The position numbers and the translations under genes were made by a program. Below the pieces are notes generated by a model, which saw only the letters and a program-made list of their open reading frames with translations, was not told where the DNA came from and ran no database searches. A stretch of 64,000 bases of DNA from Candidatus Zipacnadum vermilionense (lineage in GTDB: Bacteria > Armatimonadota > Zipacnadia > Zipacnadales > Zipacnadaceae), in the NCBI GenBank assembly GCA_029821755.1, contig JALGSV010000003.1, forward strand, positions 1 through 64,000. Direction: 5' to 3'. Positions 42,762 to 51,375 of this stretch are shown here, piece by piece (positions within the stretch are counted from its first letter, which is position 1; the number at the start of each line of letters is the position of its first letter).

Positions 42762-44429
42762 CTATCTCCTCCGCGTCCACCACACCGACACCCCGGCCAC
42801 AATGATCCCGAGCGGGATGAAGACCATCACCACGAAGATGATGAAATTCTTCTGCGTGCTGGTCAGCAGCAGGTTGTGGGGTGTCTCTGTCTTCGGCGGA
42901 ATAGAGATCAGGCGGACGTTCTTCGACAGCCACGCGATCGAGTTGAGCGCCAGGTAACTGTTGAACTTGAACCGCTGCGCGATGGCATCGGTTAGGGCCA
43001 GGTCGCTACCGATCACCACGATGCGCGTGGCGTCCTGGTCCTGCTGGGGAGGGGGCGGAGACCCGGGCATCGCCGGCGGTGCCGGCGGAGCCTCGTCCAC
43101 AGTGGCAGCCATTGCGAAAGCACCCACCTCCGCGTTGGCCGGCTTCTGCGGCATCCCGGCCTGCTCCGGGTTCGTCTGCAGCCAGGCCGAAGCGCTGGAG
43201 TCCAATAGACCGACAGCGGGCCCCGAGGGGGGGGGCGGCATCCCGGGCGTTGTCGGAGGTGCGCTAGACTGCACCTGCATGGCGCGCGCGAAAGGCATCA
43301 CCAGACGTTCAACTCCCTCTACTATCGGCGAGCCCGGGTTAGGGGTCACCAAGGGGACTTGTTCCTGGCCCAGGAAGTTGGCGTCCGGATCGATCACCAC
43401 GCCGGCCAGCACTGTGACCCCGCGCTTGGCGAGTATCGCCGAGAAGTCCGGCGCGGGCGGCGGAGCCAGGGCCAGCAGCAGCTTGCCTTTGTCGTCCACC
43501 CAGCCCTCAATAGCCTTCATCTCCTCGGGCGTCGGCGCCTGCTTGGCCCCGATGATGGCCAGGACGTCACAGTCCTGCGGGATTTCTGGCGTTGCCATCT
43601 TGGCCAGATCCAGATCGTTGACCACATATTGTTGGTTGCCCAGGTCGGACTTAAGCGCCGCTACGCTATTCTGCCCGCCGGCCGTGCTCGTCTCTCCATG
43701 CCCCACCAGGAAGTACACGGTGGTCTTGGTCTCAGTGGTCACCGAGAGAATGGCGGAGGTCATCCGCGACTCGTTCACGTCGGTGACCTTCTCCTTCCGA
43801 TCACCCGACTTGACCACCACCGTCCCGGGGAACGTAACCTCGTATTGTTTGGCCAGAGTCACATCGGTGTAGTCTGCCCAGGTGATCTTCATGTGCGGCG
43901 ACAGCGTGGCGTAAAGCTGCACCAAGTCGCGGGAGCTCTTGGGGCTACCGGAATCCTGGGGCAGGAACGCGATCATCTCAATGTCATTGTCTAGCCCCTT
44001 GAGCACCGCCATCGACTGCGGCGCCAGGGAGTGGATCTTGTTCTCCGTCAGATCCAGCCGCGGATGGTGACGAGCGACGATGACATTGAGGCAGACGACA
44101 ATGCCCAGCACGAACAGGACAAAGCCGACCGAGTTGAGCACCAACCTGGCCGCCCGCGTGCCGGCAATCTCACGTAGATTGCGCAAATTGTACGCCACCC
44201 ACATGGCTACGCCCAGCACACCGACCGCGCCGATGAGGACCGGCGGCAACGTCAGCTTGCCCGCAATGCCCCACCAGGCCAGCGAGACAACGAGCAGGCC
44301 AAGACCGACCCAGATCACGATCTGGGTGCTGCGCACCAGCCCTGCAGCGGCCTGCGGCCGCTGCAGCCGGGGGTCCGCACCTCGGGCGAGTTGCTTTTCT
44401 GGTTTCGGAGTGTTTTTCTCTTCGCTCAT
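42762..44429 (-). CDS. GldG-like ABC auxiliary protein
   Basis: The protein has 555 residues. Three membrane helices near the N-terminus (IVIWVGLGLLVVSLAWWGIA, LPPVLIGAVGVLGVAMWVAY, LVLNSVGFVLFVLGIVVCLN) precede a periplasmic domain of the ABC_transp_aux/GldG type: RLDLTENKIHSLAPQSMAVL, IEMIAFLPQDSG, YFLVGHGETST and QDCDVLAIIGAKQAPTPEEM. A second half with a Pro-rich insert and a last membrane helix (FIIFVVMVFIPLGIIVAGVSVW) follows. GldG is part of the gliding-motility ABC complex of Bacteroidetes, but homologues are widespread in non-gliders. The neighbouring permease and ATPase complete the set. It probably handles an envelope lipid or polymer. Confidence 0.88.
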   Translation of the reverse strand: MSEEKNTPKPEKQLARGADPRLQRPQAAAGLVRSTQIVIWVGLGLLVVSLAWWGIAGKLTLPPVLIGAVGVLGVAMWVAYNLRNLREIAGTRAARLVLNSVGFVLFVLGIVVCLNVIVARHHPRLDLTENKIHSLAPQSMAVLKGLDNDIEMIAFLPQDSGSPKSSRDLVQLYATLSPHMKITWADYTDVTLAKQYEVTFPGTVVVKSGDRKEKVTDVNESRMTSAILSVTTETKTTVYFLVGHGETSTAGGQNSVAALKSDLGNQQYVVNDLDLAKMATPEIPQDCDVLAIIGAKQAPTPEEMKAIEGWVDDKGKLLLALAPPPAPDFSAILAKRGVTVLAGVVIDPDANFLGQEQVPLVTPNPGSPIVEGVERLVMPFARAMQVQSSAPPTTPGMPPPPSGPAVGLLDSSASAWLQTNPEQAGMPQKPANAEVGAFAMAATVDEAPPAPPAMPGSPPPPQQDQDATRIVVIGSDLALTDAIAQRFKFNSYLALNSIAWLSKNVRLISIPPKTETPHNLLLTSTQKNFIIFVVMVFIPLGIIVAGVSVWWTRRR

Positions 44430-44536
44430 CTCTGTATCACCTGGGGACAGGGAAAGGACTGACTTGCATTAGAAGAACAGGCTGCCCGGCTAGCGCCTGC
44501 GTGTATGGCCCCAGCCGATGATCTCGAGCTCGAGCG

Positions 44537-45253
44537 TCAGATGCTCCGCCGGTTCTCGACGAGCCGCTCGGCGAGGAACACGAAGAACCCGGCGACGCTA
44601 AGGAAGTAGACGACATTCTTCAGGTCGATTACCCCGCGTGCGAAGTCCATGTAGTTCTCCACGAAGGACAGGTGGTTGAGGACGCCACCTATCGCCGCAG
44701 GCACTGACTGGCCCACGAAGCCGATAATCCAGAACAGCAGCAGAATAAAGAAGCTGCCCAGCGCTGCGCCTATCTGGTCCGACGTTATGGCGCTCCCGAA
44801 TATCCCGATGGCCAGGAAGGCCAGCCCCGCACAAAGGAGGCCCAGGTACCCGGCGAAAACAGAACCCCAATCCATCTCACCGCCAACCGACATCATCAGC
44901 GGAAACAGGAGGGTGACGATCAGTAGGCTGACGTACAGGCCCGCCGCCGCGAGGTACTTGCCGACGACGATGGCCCAATCGCTCACCGGACGTGTCATGA
45001 GCAGTTCCAGGGTCCCTCTTCCCCGCTCCAGGGCCAGCAGCGACATTGTCAGCACCGGGGCCATCATCAGGGCGATGAAGACCATCGACTGGAGTACATC
45101 CCGGTAGTTACTCGTCTGGGCCTGAGGCATGGTCAGGGTCATCACAAAGATGAGCCCGCTCACGCCCAGGAAGAACAGGATGACCACATAGGCCATGGGC
45201 GCTGTGAAATAGCCGCGAAACTCCTTTGCCGCAACGGTTAGCATGGATTTCAT
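44537..45253 (-). CDS. GldF-like ABC-2 permease
   Basis: The protein has 238 residues with six predicted membrane helices in the ABC-2 arrangement: MAYVVILFFLGVSGLIFVM, MVFIALMMAPVLTMSLLAL, AGLYVSLLIVTLLFPLMMS, VFAGYLGLLCAGLAFLAIG, SFFILLLFWIIGFVGQSV and FLSVAGFFVFLAERLVEN. The conserved cytoplasmic part ERGRGTLELLMTRPVSDWAIVVGKYLAA matches the ABC-2 family. It follows the ATPase with the stop and start codons adjacent. The ATPase, this permease and the GldG-like and DUF4340 proteins make a four-gene operon, comparable to gldA-gldF-gldG plus DUF4340. About 107 bases of non-coding sequence separate it from the GldG-like gene. Confidence 0.9.
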   Translation of the reverse strand: MKSMLTVAAKEFRGYFTAPMAYVVILFFLGVSGLIFVMTLTMPQAQTSNYRDVLQSMVFIALMMAPVLTMSLLALERGRGTLELLMTRPVSDWAIVVGKYLAAAGLYVSLLIVTLLFPLMMSVGGEMDWGSVFAGYLGLLCAGLAFLAIGIFGSAITSDQIGAALGSFFILLLFWIIGFVGQSVPAAIGGVLNHLSFVENYMDFARGVIDLKNVVYFLSVAGFFVFLAERLVENRRSI

Positions 45254-46183
45254 CTAGGCCGCACTCTCCTTCCGCGTCAGAGCGTGGAAGACGTCCTCCA
45301 GCGTCATCTCCAGCGGAGACAACTCCAGCAGGCCCCAGCCCTTTTCCACCGCGTTCTTCACCAGTTCGCTGCGTGGGTCAGTCCCGATGCGGGCGTCAAC
45401 GAGGTACGTATCGCGCGCCTGCTGCTGGGCGCCCACTACATTGGGGATCTGCCGCAATTGGGCGAGGATGCCTTCGGACGGGCTCTTGACCACGAGCCGG
45501 TAGGTCTCTGCCTGGCGAATCTGGGCCGTCAGGCGGCTGGGAGCTCCCTCGGCGATGATGCGCCCGTGGTTCATGATCAACACCCGCTCGCACGAGGCCT
45601 GCGCCTCGGGGAGGATGTGGGTGGACAGGAGGATCGTGTGCCGACCGGCCAGTTCTTTGATCAAGCCCCGGACTTCGACGATTTGAATGGGGTCCAGGCC
45701 GATGGTGGGCTCGTCGAGGATCAGCACCGGGGGGTCGTGCAGCAGCGCCTGGGCCAGGCCGACACGCTGCCGATACCCGAGCGAGAGGAAGCCAATCATC
45801 GAGTCCGCCCGGTCCTCCAGGGAGCACTTGCTCAGCACGAAGGCCATACGGTCCGCCAGTTCCTGGCGGCCCATGCCCTCCAGTTTCCCGCAGTAGGTCA
45901 GGTACTCCGTGACCCGCATATCAGGGTAAAGCGCGATGTGCTCCGGCATGTACCCCACATGGCGTCGCGCCTCCAGAGACTCTTCGGAGACATCGTGCCC
46001 GGCTACGAAGGCCCGGCCCGCAGTCGCCGACATGTACCCGGTCAGGATGCGCATAGTAGTGCTCTTGCCGGCACCGTTGGGGCCCAGGAAGCCAACGACC
46101 TCCCCCTCCGCGACCTCAAACGACACGTCCATGATGGCCGGATGGGGCCCATAGAATTTGGTCAAACCCACAGCCTCAATCAT
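45254..46183 (-). CDS. GldA-like ABC transporter ATPase
   Basis: The protein has 309 residues. It has a complete nucleotide-binding domain: Walker A GPNGAGKST (34-42), Q-loop VGYMPEHIALYPDMRV, signature LSLGYRQRVGLAQALLHDPP, Walker B LILDEPTIGLDPIQ and switch His in LLSTHILPEAQASC. The extra 90 residues at the C-terminus (SRLTAQIRQAETYRLVVKS onward) are common in the CcmA/NatA-like subgroup that pairs with ABC-2 permeases. It leads the GldF/GldG/DUF4340 operon. GldA homologues are needed for gliding in Bacteroidetes, but in other bacteria they likely serve envelope export. Confidence 0.92.
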   Translation of the reverse strand: MIEAVGLTKFYGPHPAIMDVSFEVAEGEVVGFLGPNGAGKSTTMRILTGYMSATAGRAFVAGHDVSEESLEARRHVGYMPEHIALYPDMRVTEYLTYCGKLEGMGRQELADRMAFVLSKCSLEDRADSMIGFLSLGYRQRVGLAQALLHDPPVLILDEPTIGLDPIQIVEVRGLIKELAGRHTILLSTHILPEAQASCERVLIMNHGRIIAEGAPSRLTAQIRQAETYRLVVKSPSEGILAQLRQIPNVVGAQQQARDTYLVDARIGTDPRSELVKNAVEKGWGLLELSPLEMTLEDVFHALTRKESAA

Positions 46184-46377
46184 GCTCGATCCTCCCGGCG
46201 GTCAACTCTTTCCGCATAACACAAACCCCCGGCGCGCCGCCGCACCGCGGGTTGCAGTCGCCCCGATGACGCTTAACAATGAGGGTACCCCGCTGCAGAA
46301 ACCGGCAGGGCCGGTAGCGAGGTGCTGCCTAGTATAACGCCGGCTTCCCGAAGATGGTTCCCGGAGAAGCCGCTTTT

Positions 46378-47016
46378 CTAGACGAGTCTGGTCAACTTCT
46401 CCCACAACTCGTCCGCCCGCGCCTGCAGCGCGGCGCGGTCCCCGTCATTGACCACCACCTCGTCCGCTGGCCCCTGCTCCACGCCCATCTCTTCGTGCAG
46501 TGCGATTAGCCGCGCCGCCATCTCTTCGCTGACACCCTTGCCTGCACGCAGTCGCTGCGCGCGCACCTCCGACGGCGCGGTCACCAGAACCACGCGATCA
46601 AACCAACCTTCCGTCGGCAGTTGGCCCAGGATCGCACCTTCCACCACCAGCACCGGCGTTCCGGGCTCCGCCCGGAACTCGGCGAGGGCCACACACAAGC
46701 GCGCTAGCATGGGTGGGTGCACGATTCCATTGAGGCGCTGTCGCGCCGCGCCATTGGAGAAGGCACGCGCTGCCAGCGCCGCACGGTCCACCGACCCGTC
46801 GGCCAGTAGTACCTCGTCACCGAACGAGGCCCGGAGCTGTCCGTACTCCTCCGTACCAGGGCGGAGCAGGTCGCGCGAATAGTCGTCGAAGTCGATGGTC
46901 GCCGCACCCCGGCGAGCCAGCGCCTCTCGGACCGCCGACTTGCCGGAACTCGCCGGCCCGACCAGCGCGACCACGACAGGGGACCGGTCTTCCGGCCTAT
47001 CGTGCGGCTCCGGCAA
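46378..47016 (-). CDS. coaE: Dephospho-CoA kinase
   Basis: The protein has 212 residues from TTG 47016, with GGAGGTG as SD inside the rpsA 3' end. It phosphorylates dephospho-CoA to CoA in the last step of the pathway. The P-loop is GPASSGKS (20-27; usual G-x-x-x-S-GKS), then LARRGAATIDFDDYSRDLLRPG, DRAALAARAFSNGAARQRLNGIVHP (typical CoaE), VLVVEGAILGQ, FDRVVLVTAPSEVRAQRL. The Asp expected after the P-loop is in IDFDDYSR. rpsA ends two bases before it, so the two are coupled. Confidence 0.92.
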   Translation of the reverse strand: MPEPHDRPEDRSPVVVALVGPASSGKSAVREALARRGAATIDFDDYSRDLLRPGTEEYGQLRASFGDEVLLADGSVDRAALAARAFSNGAARQRLNGIVHPPMLARLCVALAEFRAEPGTPVLVVEGAILGQLPTEGWFDRVVLVTAPSEVRAQRLRAGKGVSEEMAARLIALHEEMGVEQGPADEVVVNDGDRAALQARADELWEKLTRLV

Positions 47017-47018
47017 GG

Positions 47019-48650
47019 CTACACCTCCGCGGCCGACTCCTCCGGAGCGCTCTCCTCCTCGGGCGAACCCTCCTCCGCCGACTTCGCTGCTCCTTCGACG
47101 GGCTCGGCTGGCGGCTCCTCGGTCACGGGCGGCTCACAGGCTAACTTAGCCAGCTCCTCCACCTGTTCCTCGGCCGGCTCGCCGGTCGGCGGCTCTTCCG
47201 TCGCCGCTTCCGTCTCGGCTGCTGACTCGACCTGAGCTTCGACGGGAGTCTCAACCGGTTCCTCCGCCGGAGCAGCTTTGGCCTTCGGCGCCCGCTTGGC
47301 CCGGGGCTTGCGGACAGGGGCTTCCTCCGCGACAACTGGCTCCTCCGCCGGCACCTCTGCGGTCGGAACCTCCTCCGCCTCTCCCTCCGCCCCCTCAATG
47401 GCTGCCTTGGCGCCCATCAGGATGTCGCCGAAGCGATCGCCCAGGGTGACACCCCCGCCGCCAGCGTTCTGCGCTGCCATGTATCCCTGCGCTTCCTCAC
47501 GCCGCCGGGCAGTCCCTGCCGCAACCAGGCTCAGCGTCATCTTGTGTGCCTGCGGCTGCAGGTCAAGGACCTTGGCCTCCGTCTTCTGCCCGGCCTTGAC
47601 GACTTCCTCCGGGCGCTTGATCCGATACTCAGCCAGCTCCCGCATGGGGATGAAGCCCTCTACCTCGGAATCAGCAGGATGGGCAAAGGCGCCGGTCGAG
47701 ACCAGCCGCGTGATTTCCACCTTGACGGTGTCCCCGACAGCGTACTTGCCGACCAATTCCTTCCACGGATCGGGAAGGATCTCGCGGCGGCTGAGGGAGA
47801 TGCGGTCGCCGCTGCTCTCGATCGACAGTACGACGACCCGCACGATGTCGCCCTTCTTCAGTATCTCGGAGGGGTGGCTGACGTGGTGCCAGGCCATCTC
47901 GGAAACGTGCAGCAGACCATCGACTCCGCCCAGGTCAATGAAGGCGCCGTAGGCGGTCAGGCTCACCACACGCCCCTCGCAAACTGCCCCCTCGTAGAGC
48001 CGAGCCATCGTCTTTTCGCGGCGCTTGATCCGCTCTTCCTCCACGGCCGTCTTGTGGGAGAGGATCACCTTATTCGCACGACGGTCCACCTCGACGATCC
48101 GTAACGGCAGCGTGCGGCCGACGAAGCGGTCCAAGTGACGGACGTCCCTGGTTATGACCTGGGAGGCCGGGATGAACCCGGGCAGGCCCACATTCACACG
48201 CAGGCCGCCCCGGACTCTTTCGGTTACCATGCCGGCAATCGTGCGCCCTTCCTTATGTGCTTCGTACAGCTCCGCCCACACCCGCTCGTAGTCGGCCCGC
48301 CGCTTGGAGACGCGGATGCGCTCGTTCTGCTCATCCACGTTGACTACCGCCACCTTGACGTCATCACCAACCTGGGGGAGCTCTTCATCAGAGGTGAACT
48401 CGGAGCGGGGAATGAAGCCTTCGTACTTGGTGCCCAGGTCCACGACCACCATCTGGTCCTGAACATCCACCACGTGCGCCTGCACCAGGTCGCCACGCTG
48501 CACCGTCTTGGGGGCCAAGCTCTCCTCCAGTTCTATCCATTCCGCTTGTTCTGGTTCCTCGCGAGCATCTTCCGAGGGCGTCGCACTCTCCGCCTCCGTT
48601 GACTGCTGCTCGGCCTCGTAGAGATCGTCTACCTGCACCTGATCGTCCAT
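47019..48650 (-). CDS. rpsA: S1 RNA-binding protein (ribosomal protein S1-like, four domains)
   Basis: The protein has 543 residues from ATG 48650, with a GAGGAG SD. Four S1 domains are visible in order: KTVQRGDLVQAHVVDVQDQM (about 48-115), GRTIAGMVTERVRGGLRVNV (about 130-200), GAVCEGRVVSLTAYGAFIDLGG (about 215-285) and VGDTVKVEITRLVSTGAFAHP (about 300-370). E. coli S1 has six. The N-terminus is acidic, and the last 130 residues are low-complexity Pro/Ala/Glu-rich. It helps mRNA binding to the 30S subunit. Four-domain forms are usual in cyanobacteria, Gram-positives and Armatimonadota-like lineages. It precedes coaE. Confidence 0.94.
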   Translation of the reverse strand: MDDQVQVDDLYEAEQQSTEAESATPSEDAREEPEQAEWIELEESLAPKTVQRGDLVQAHVVDVQDQMVVVDLGTKYEGFIPRSEFTSDEELPQVGDDVKVAVVNVDEQNERIRVSKRRADYERVWAELYEAHKEGRTIAGMVTERVRGGLRVNVGLPGFIPASQVITRDVRHLDRFVGRTLPLRIVEVDRRANKVILSHKTAVEEERIKRREKTMARLYEGAVCEGRVVSLTAYGAFIDLGGVDGLLHVSEMAWHHVSHPSEILKKGDIVRVVVLSIESSGDRISLSRREILPDPWKELVGKYAVGDTVKVEITRLVSTGAFAHPADSEVEGFIPMRELAEYRIKRPEEVVKAGQKTEAKVLDLQPQAHKMTLSLVAAGTARRREEAQGYMAAQNAGGGGVTLGDRFGDILMGAKAAIEGAEGEAEEVPTAEVPAEEPVVAEEAPVRKPRAKRAPKAKAAPAEEPVETPVEAQVESAAETEAATEEPPTGEPAEEQVEELAKLACEPPVTEEPPAEPVEGAAKSAEEGSPEEESAPEESAAEV

Positions 48651-48723
48651 GACAGAGTACTCCTCTCGCGTAGTCGGGCAGACCTTACTTCTCGGATCGT
48701 AGTCGGGTGAGCCTGCGGGCTGG

Positions 48724-51369
48724 TTAGGCCCGGACTGCGACCATGTCTCGCCAGTTGGGACCGACTTTCAGGTCCACTACCAGCGGCACGGATAACTTCG
48801 CCGCAGCCTCCATAATCTCCTTCACCCGTGCCGCTACCGGAGCCAATCCCGATTCCGGCAGCTCAAACAACAACTCGTCGTGCACCTGCAACAGCAGCTC
48901 GGTCCCCGAGGCTACGTTCTCCAGCGCGCTGGCCATCCGCACCATCGCTATCTTGATGATGTCGGCCGCCGAGCCCTGGAGTACGCTATTCGCCGCCGCC
49001 CGCTGCGCATAGGCCCGCACCCCCGGATTGGGGCTGCGCAATCCCGGAAGGTATCGCCGCCGGCCAGTGAGCGTTTCGACAAACCCCTGCTCCTCCGCCG
49101 ACTGCACCACCAGGTCCAGATACTGCTTCACCCCGGCCAGCCGCTCGAAGTACTGGCAGATGTATTCGTCCGCCTCGGCGCGGCTGACCCCAATCTGCTG
49201 GGCCAACGCGCCGGCACCTTGGCCATAGATTACAGCATAATTGACTGTCTTGGCAATACGTCGGTTCCGTTCAGTTACTTCTGCGGGGTCTACCCCGAAG
49301 ATGATGGCCGCGCTAGCTCGGTGCACATCCTGCTCTTGCTGGAAGGCCTCCACCAAGCTGGGAGCTGCCGAGAAGTGCGCCAACAAGCGCAACTCGATCT
49401 GTGAATAGTCGGCAGAAAGCAGCACCTGGTCCGCATCTCCCCCCAGGAAGCAGGCGCGGATCTCGCGCCCCAGGTCGGTCCGGATAGGCACGTTTTGCAG
49501 GTTGGGGTTGCGGCTGGACAGCCGTCCTGTCGCCGTAACGGTCTGCTCCAGCGTGGTGTGGACCCGACGATCCTGCGGGTCAACTTGGGCCAGCAGACCT
49601 TTGACGTAGGTCGAACGCAGCTTGGCATATTCCCGGTACTCCATCACCAGCCGCGCGATCTCATGCTCTTCGGCCAGCATCCCCAGAATCTGTGCGCCGG
49701 TGCTCCACCCCGTCTTTGTCTTCTTGCCTCCGGGCAGTCCCAGTTGCGAGAAGAGCACCTCCCCCACCTGCTGCGGCGAGTCGGGGTTGAACTGCGTCCC
49801 GGCGAGTTCGTACATGCGCGTGGCGAGACGCGCCAGCTCGGCCGCGAACACCTCGTCCAGATGCTCCAGCGCCGCCGTGTCCACGGCTACCCCGGCCGCC
49901 TCCATCTCAGCCAGCACCGGGGCCAGCGGCATCTCCACCTGGTCAAAGTAGGCCTCCAGGCCCAGACCACGGAGTTCCTCGCGCAGCGCCGCCTCCAGCG
50001 CTGGCAAGCATCGCACCTCCGCCAGCGCCCGCGCCTCGTGTTCCGCCCGCCCCGGCAGGTGCTCGCTAAGGTACTGCAGTACCAGCATGTCCATGCTGTG
50101 GTCACGCCGGTGCGAGGCCAGTAGATAGTCGGCCACGGCTGCATCGAACTGGTAGCCGCGCAGCTCCGTGCCCCGCTCATGGAGGGCGCTGGCGAGTGCC
50201 TTGAGCTCTGGCCCCCGTTTGCCTAGTGCCGGATCTGCCAGCGCCGCTCTCAGTTCAGCGGGGAGGACAGCTTCCTGCGCTTCCGGGAAGAGACTGTCAC
50301 CGCCGCTTGACACCACCGGCACATACGCCGCCTCGCCCTGCTCCTCGCCTACTGCCAGGCCAATCAGGTTGTCCCCATGCCAGGCCCCTGCCAGATGGAG
50401 CCGCCCCTGGTTACGGGTCTGCTCCAGTACGGTAGCCAGCCCGGTCGGCGGCGCCGGGGCCGGCTCATCCGCCCCGCCCTCCCGTGTCATCGGCTCCAGC
50501 CGCTGCCACAGTTTGCTGAACTCCAGGTCCAGCAGCAGCCCCTGGAGTCTCACCCGGTCAAACCCGTGCCACCTGTACTGCTCCGCGGAGAACTCAATCG
50601 GCGTCTTCCCCGGGTCCAGCTTCGCGAGGCGCCGGTACAGGCGGGCCTCCTCCGCCTGGTCGGCCAGCAGTCGCTGCAGGCGCGCCGGATTGACGTCCCC
50701 CACGTGCTCTAGTAGATTTTCCACCGTGCCGTACTGCTGCAGCAGCGCCTTGGCCGTTTTGTCCCCGATACCCCGCACTCCCGGCAGGTTGTCACTGCTG
50801 TCCCCGGCCAGGCCCTTGTAGTCAGGCAACTGCTCAGGGGTCAGTCCATACTCCTTCTCGACCTCTGCTCGACCATACAGGCGCGTGTCGGCTACACCCC
50901 GGATGGTCGCCAGCACCTTGACGTGTTCCCCCACCAACTGCAGCAGATCCCGGTCGCCGGTAACCACCAGCACGTCATACCCTCGGCGGGCGGCCTGGTC
51001 GGCCAGAGCCGCGATCAGGTCATCCGCCTCATAGCCCGCCAACTCCGCCTGTTCCAGCCCCAGCGCCGCCACCAACTGTCGGGCCACCGCGAACTGGGGC
51101 ACCAGGTCCTCCGCCGGCGCCTTGCGGGTGGCCTTGTACTCGGCGTACTCCTCATGGCGGAAGGTGGGCCCGGGGGCGTCGAACGCTACCAGCGCGGCCT
51201 GCGGGGGGTGCTGCTCCAAGAGCGAGACCAGCATGGTGGCGAGGCCATAGACGGCGTTGGTGGGGCGGCCGTCGGAGGTAGTCAGCGGGGGCAGGGCGTG
51301 GTAAGCCCGGTGCAGAAGACTGTTGCCATCCACCAGGAGCAGTTGTGGGCGCGAGGGGCGCTCAGGCAT
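48724..51369 (-). CDS. polA: DNA polymerase I
   Basis: The protein has 881 residues, near the family norm. The N-terminal 5'-3' exonuclease has LLVDGNSLLHRAYHALPPL, GYEADDLIAALA, VVTGDRDLLQLV and YKGLAGDSSDNLPGVRGIGD. In the 3'-5' exonuclease region the expected D-x-E metal motif is not visible (the stretch reads LAGAWHGDNLIGLAV), so proofreading is probably lost, as in Taq and Bacillus enzymes. The polymerase has motif A DYSQIELRLLAHFS, motif B RRIAKTVNYAVIYGQG and motif C QVHDELLFELP. It fills gaps in repair and Okazaki processing. It lies seven bases past the sppA stop. Confidence 0.96.
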   Translation of the reverse strand: MPERPSRPQLLLVDGNSLLHRAYHALPPLTTSDGRPTNAVYGLATMLVSLLEQHPPQAALVAFDAPGPTFRHEEYAEYKATRKAPAEDLVPQFAVARQLVAALGLEQAELAGYEADDLIAALADQAARRGYDVLVVTGDRDLLQLVGEHVKVLATIRGVADTRLYGRAEVEKEYGLTPEQLPDYKGLAGDSSDNLPGVRGIGDKTAKALLQQYGTVENLLEHVGDVNPARLQRLLADQAEEARLYRRLAKLDPGKTPIEFSAEQYRWHGFDRVRLQGLLLDLEFSKLWQRLEPMTREGGADEPAPAPPTGLATVLEQTRNQGRLHLAGAWHGDNLIGLAVGEEQGEAAYVPVVSSGGDSLFPEAQEAVLPAELRAALADPALGKRGPELKALASALHERGTELRGYQFDAAVADYLLASHRRDHSMDMLVLQYLSEHLPGRAEHEARALAEVRCLPALEAALREELRGLGLEAYFDQVEMPLAPVLAEMEAAGVAVDTAALEHLDEVFAAELARLATRMYELAGTQFNPDSPQQVGEVLFSQLGLPGGKKTKTGWSTGAQILGMLAEEHEIARLVMEYREYAKLRSTYVKGLLAQVDPQDRRVHTTLEQTVTATGRLSSRNPNLQNVPIRTDLGREIRACFLGGDADQVLLSADYSQIELRLLAHFSAAPSLVEAFQQEQDVHRASAAIIFGVDPAEVTERNRRIAKTVNYAVIYGQGAGALAQQIGVSRAEADEYICQYFERLAGVKQYLDLVVQSAEEQGFVETLTGRRRYLPGLRSPNPGVRAYAQRAAANSVLQGSAADIIKIAMVRMASALENVASGTELLLQVHDELLFELPESGLAPVAARVKEIMEAAAKLSVPLVVDLKVGPNWRDMVAVRA

Positions 51370-51375
51370 AGGCGA

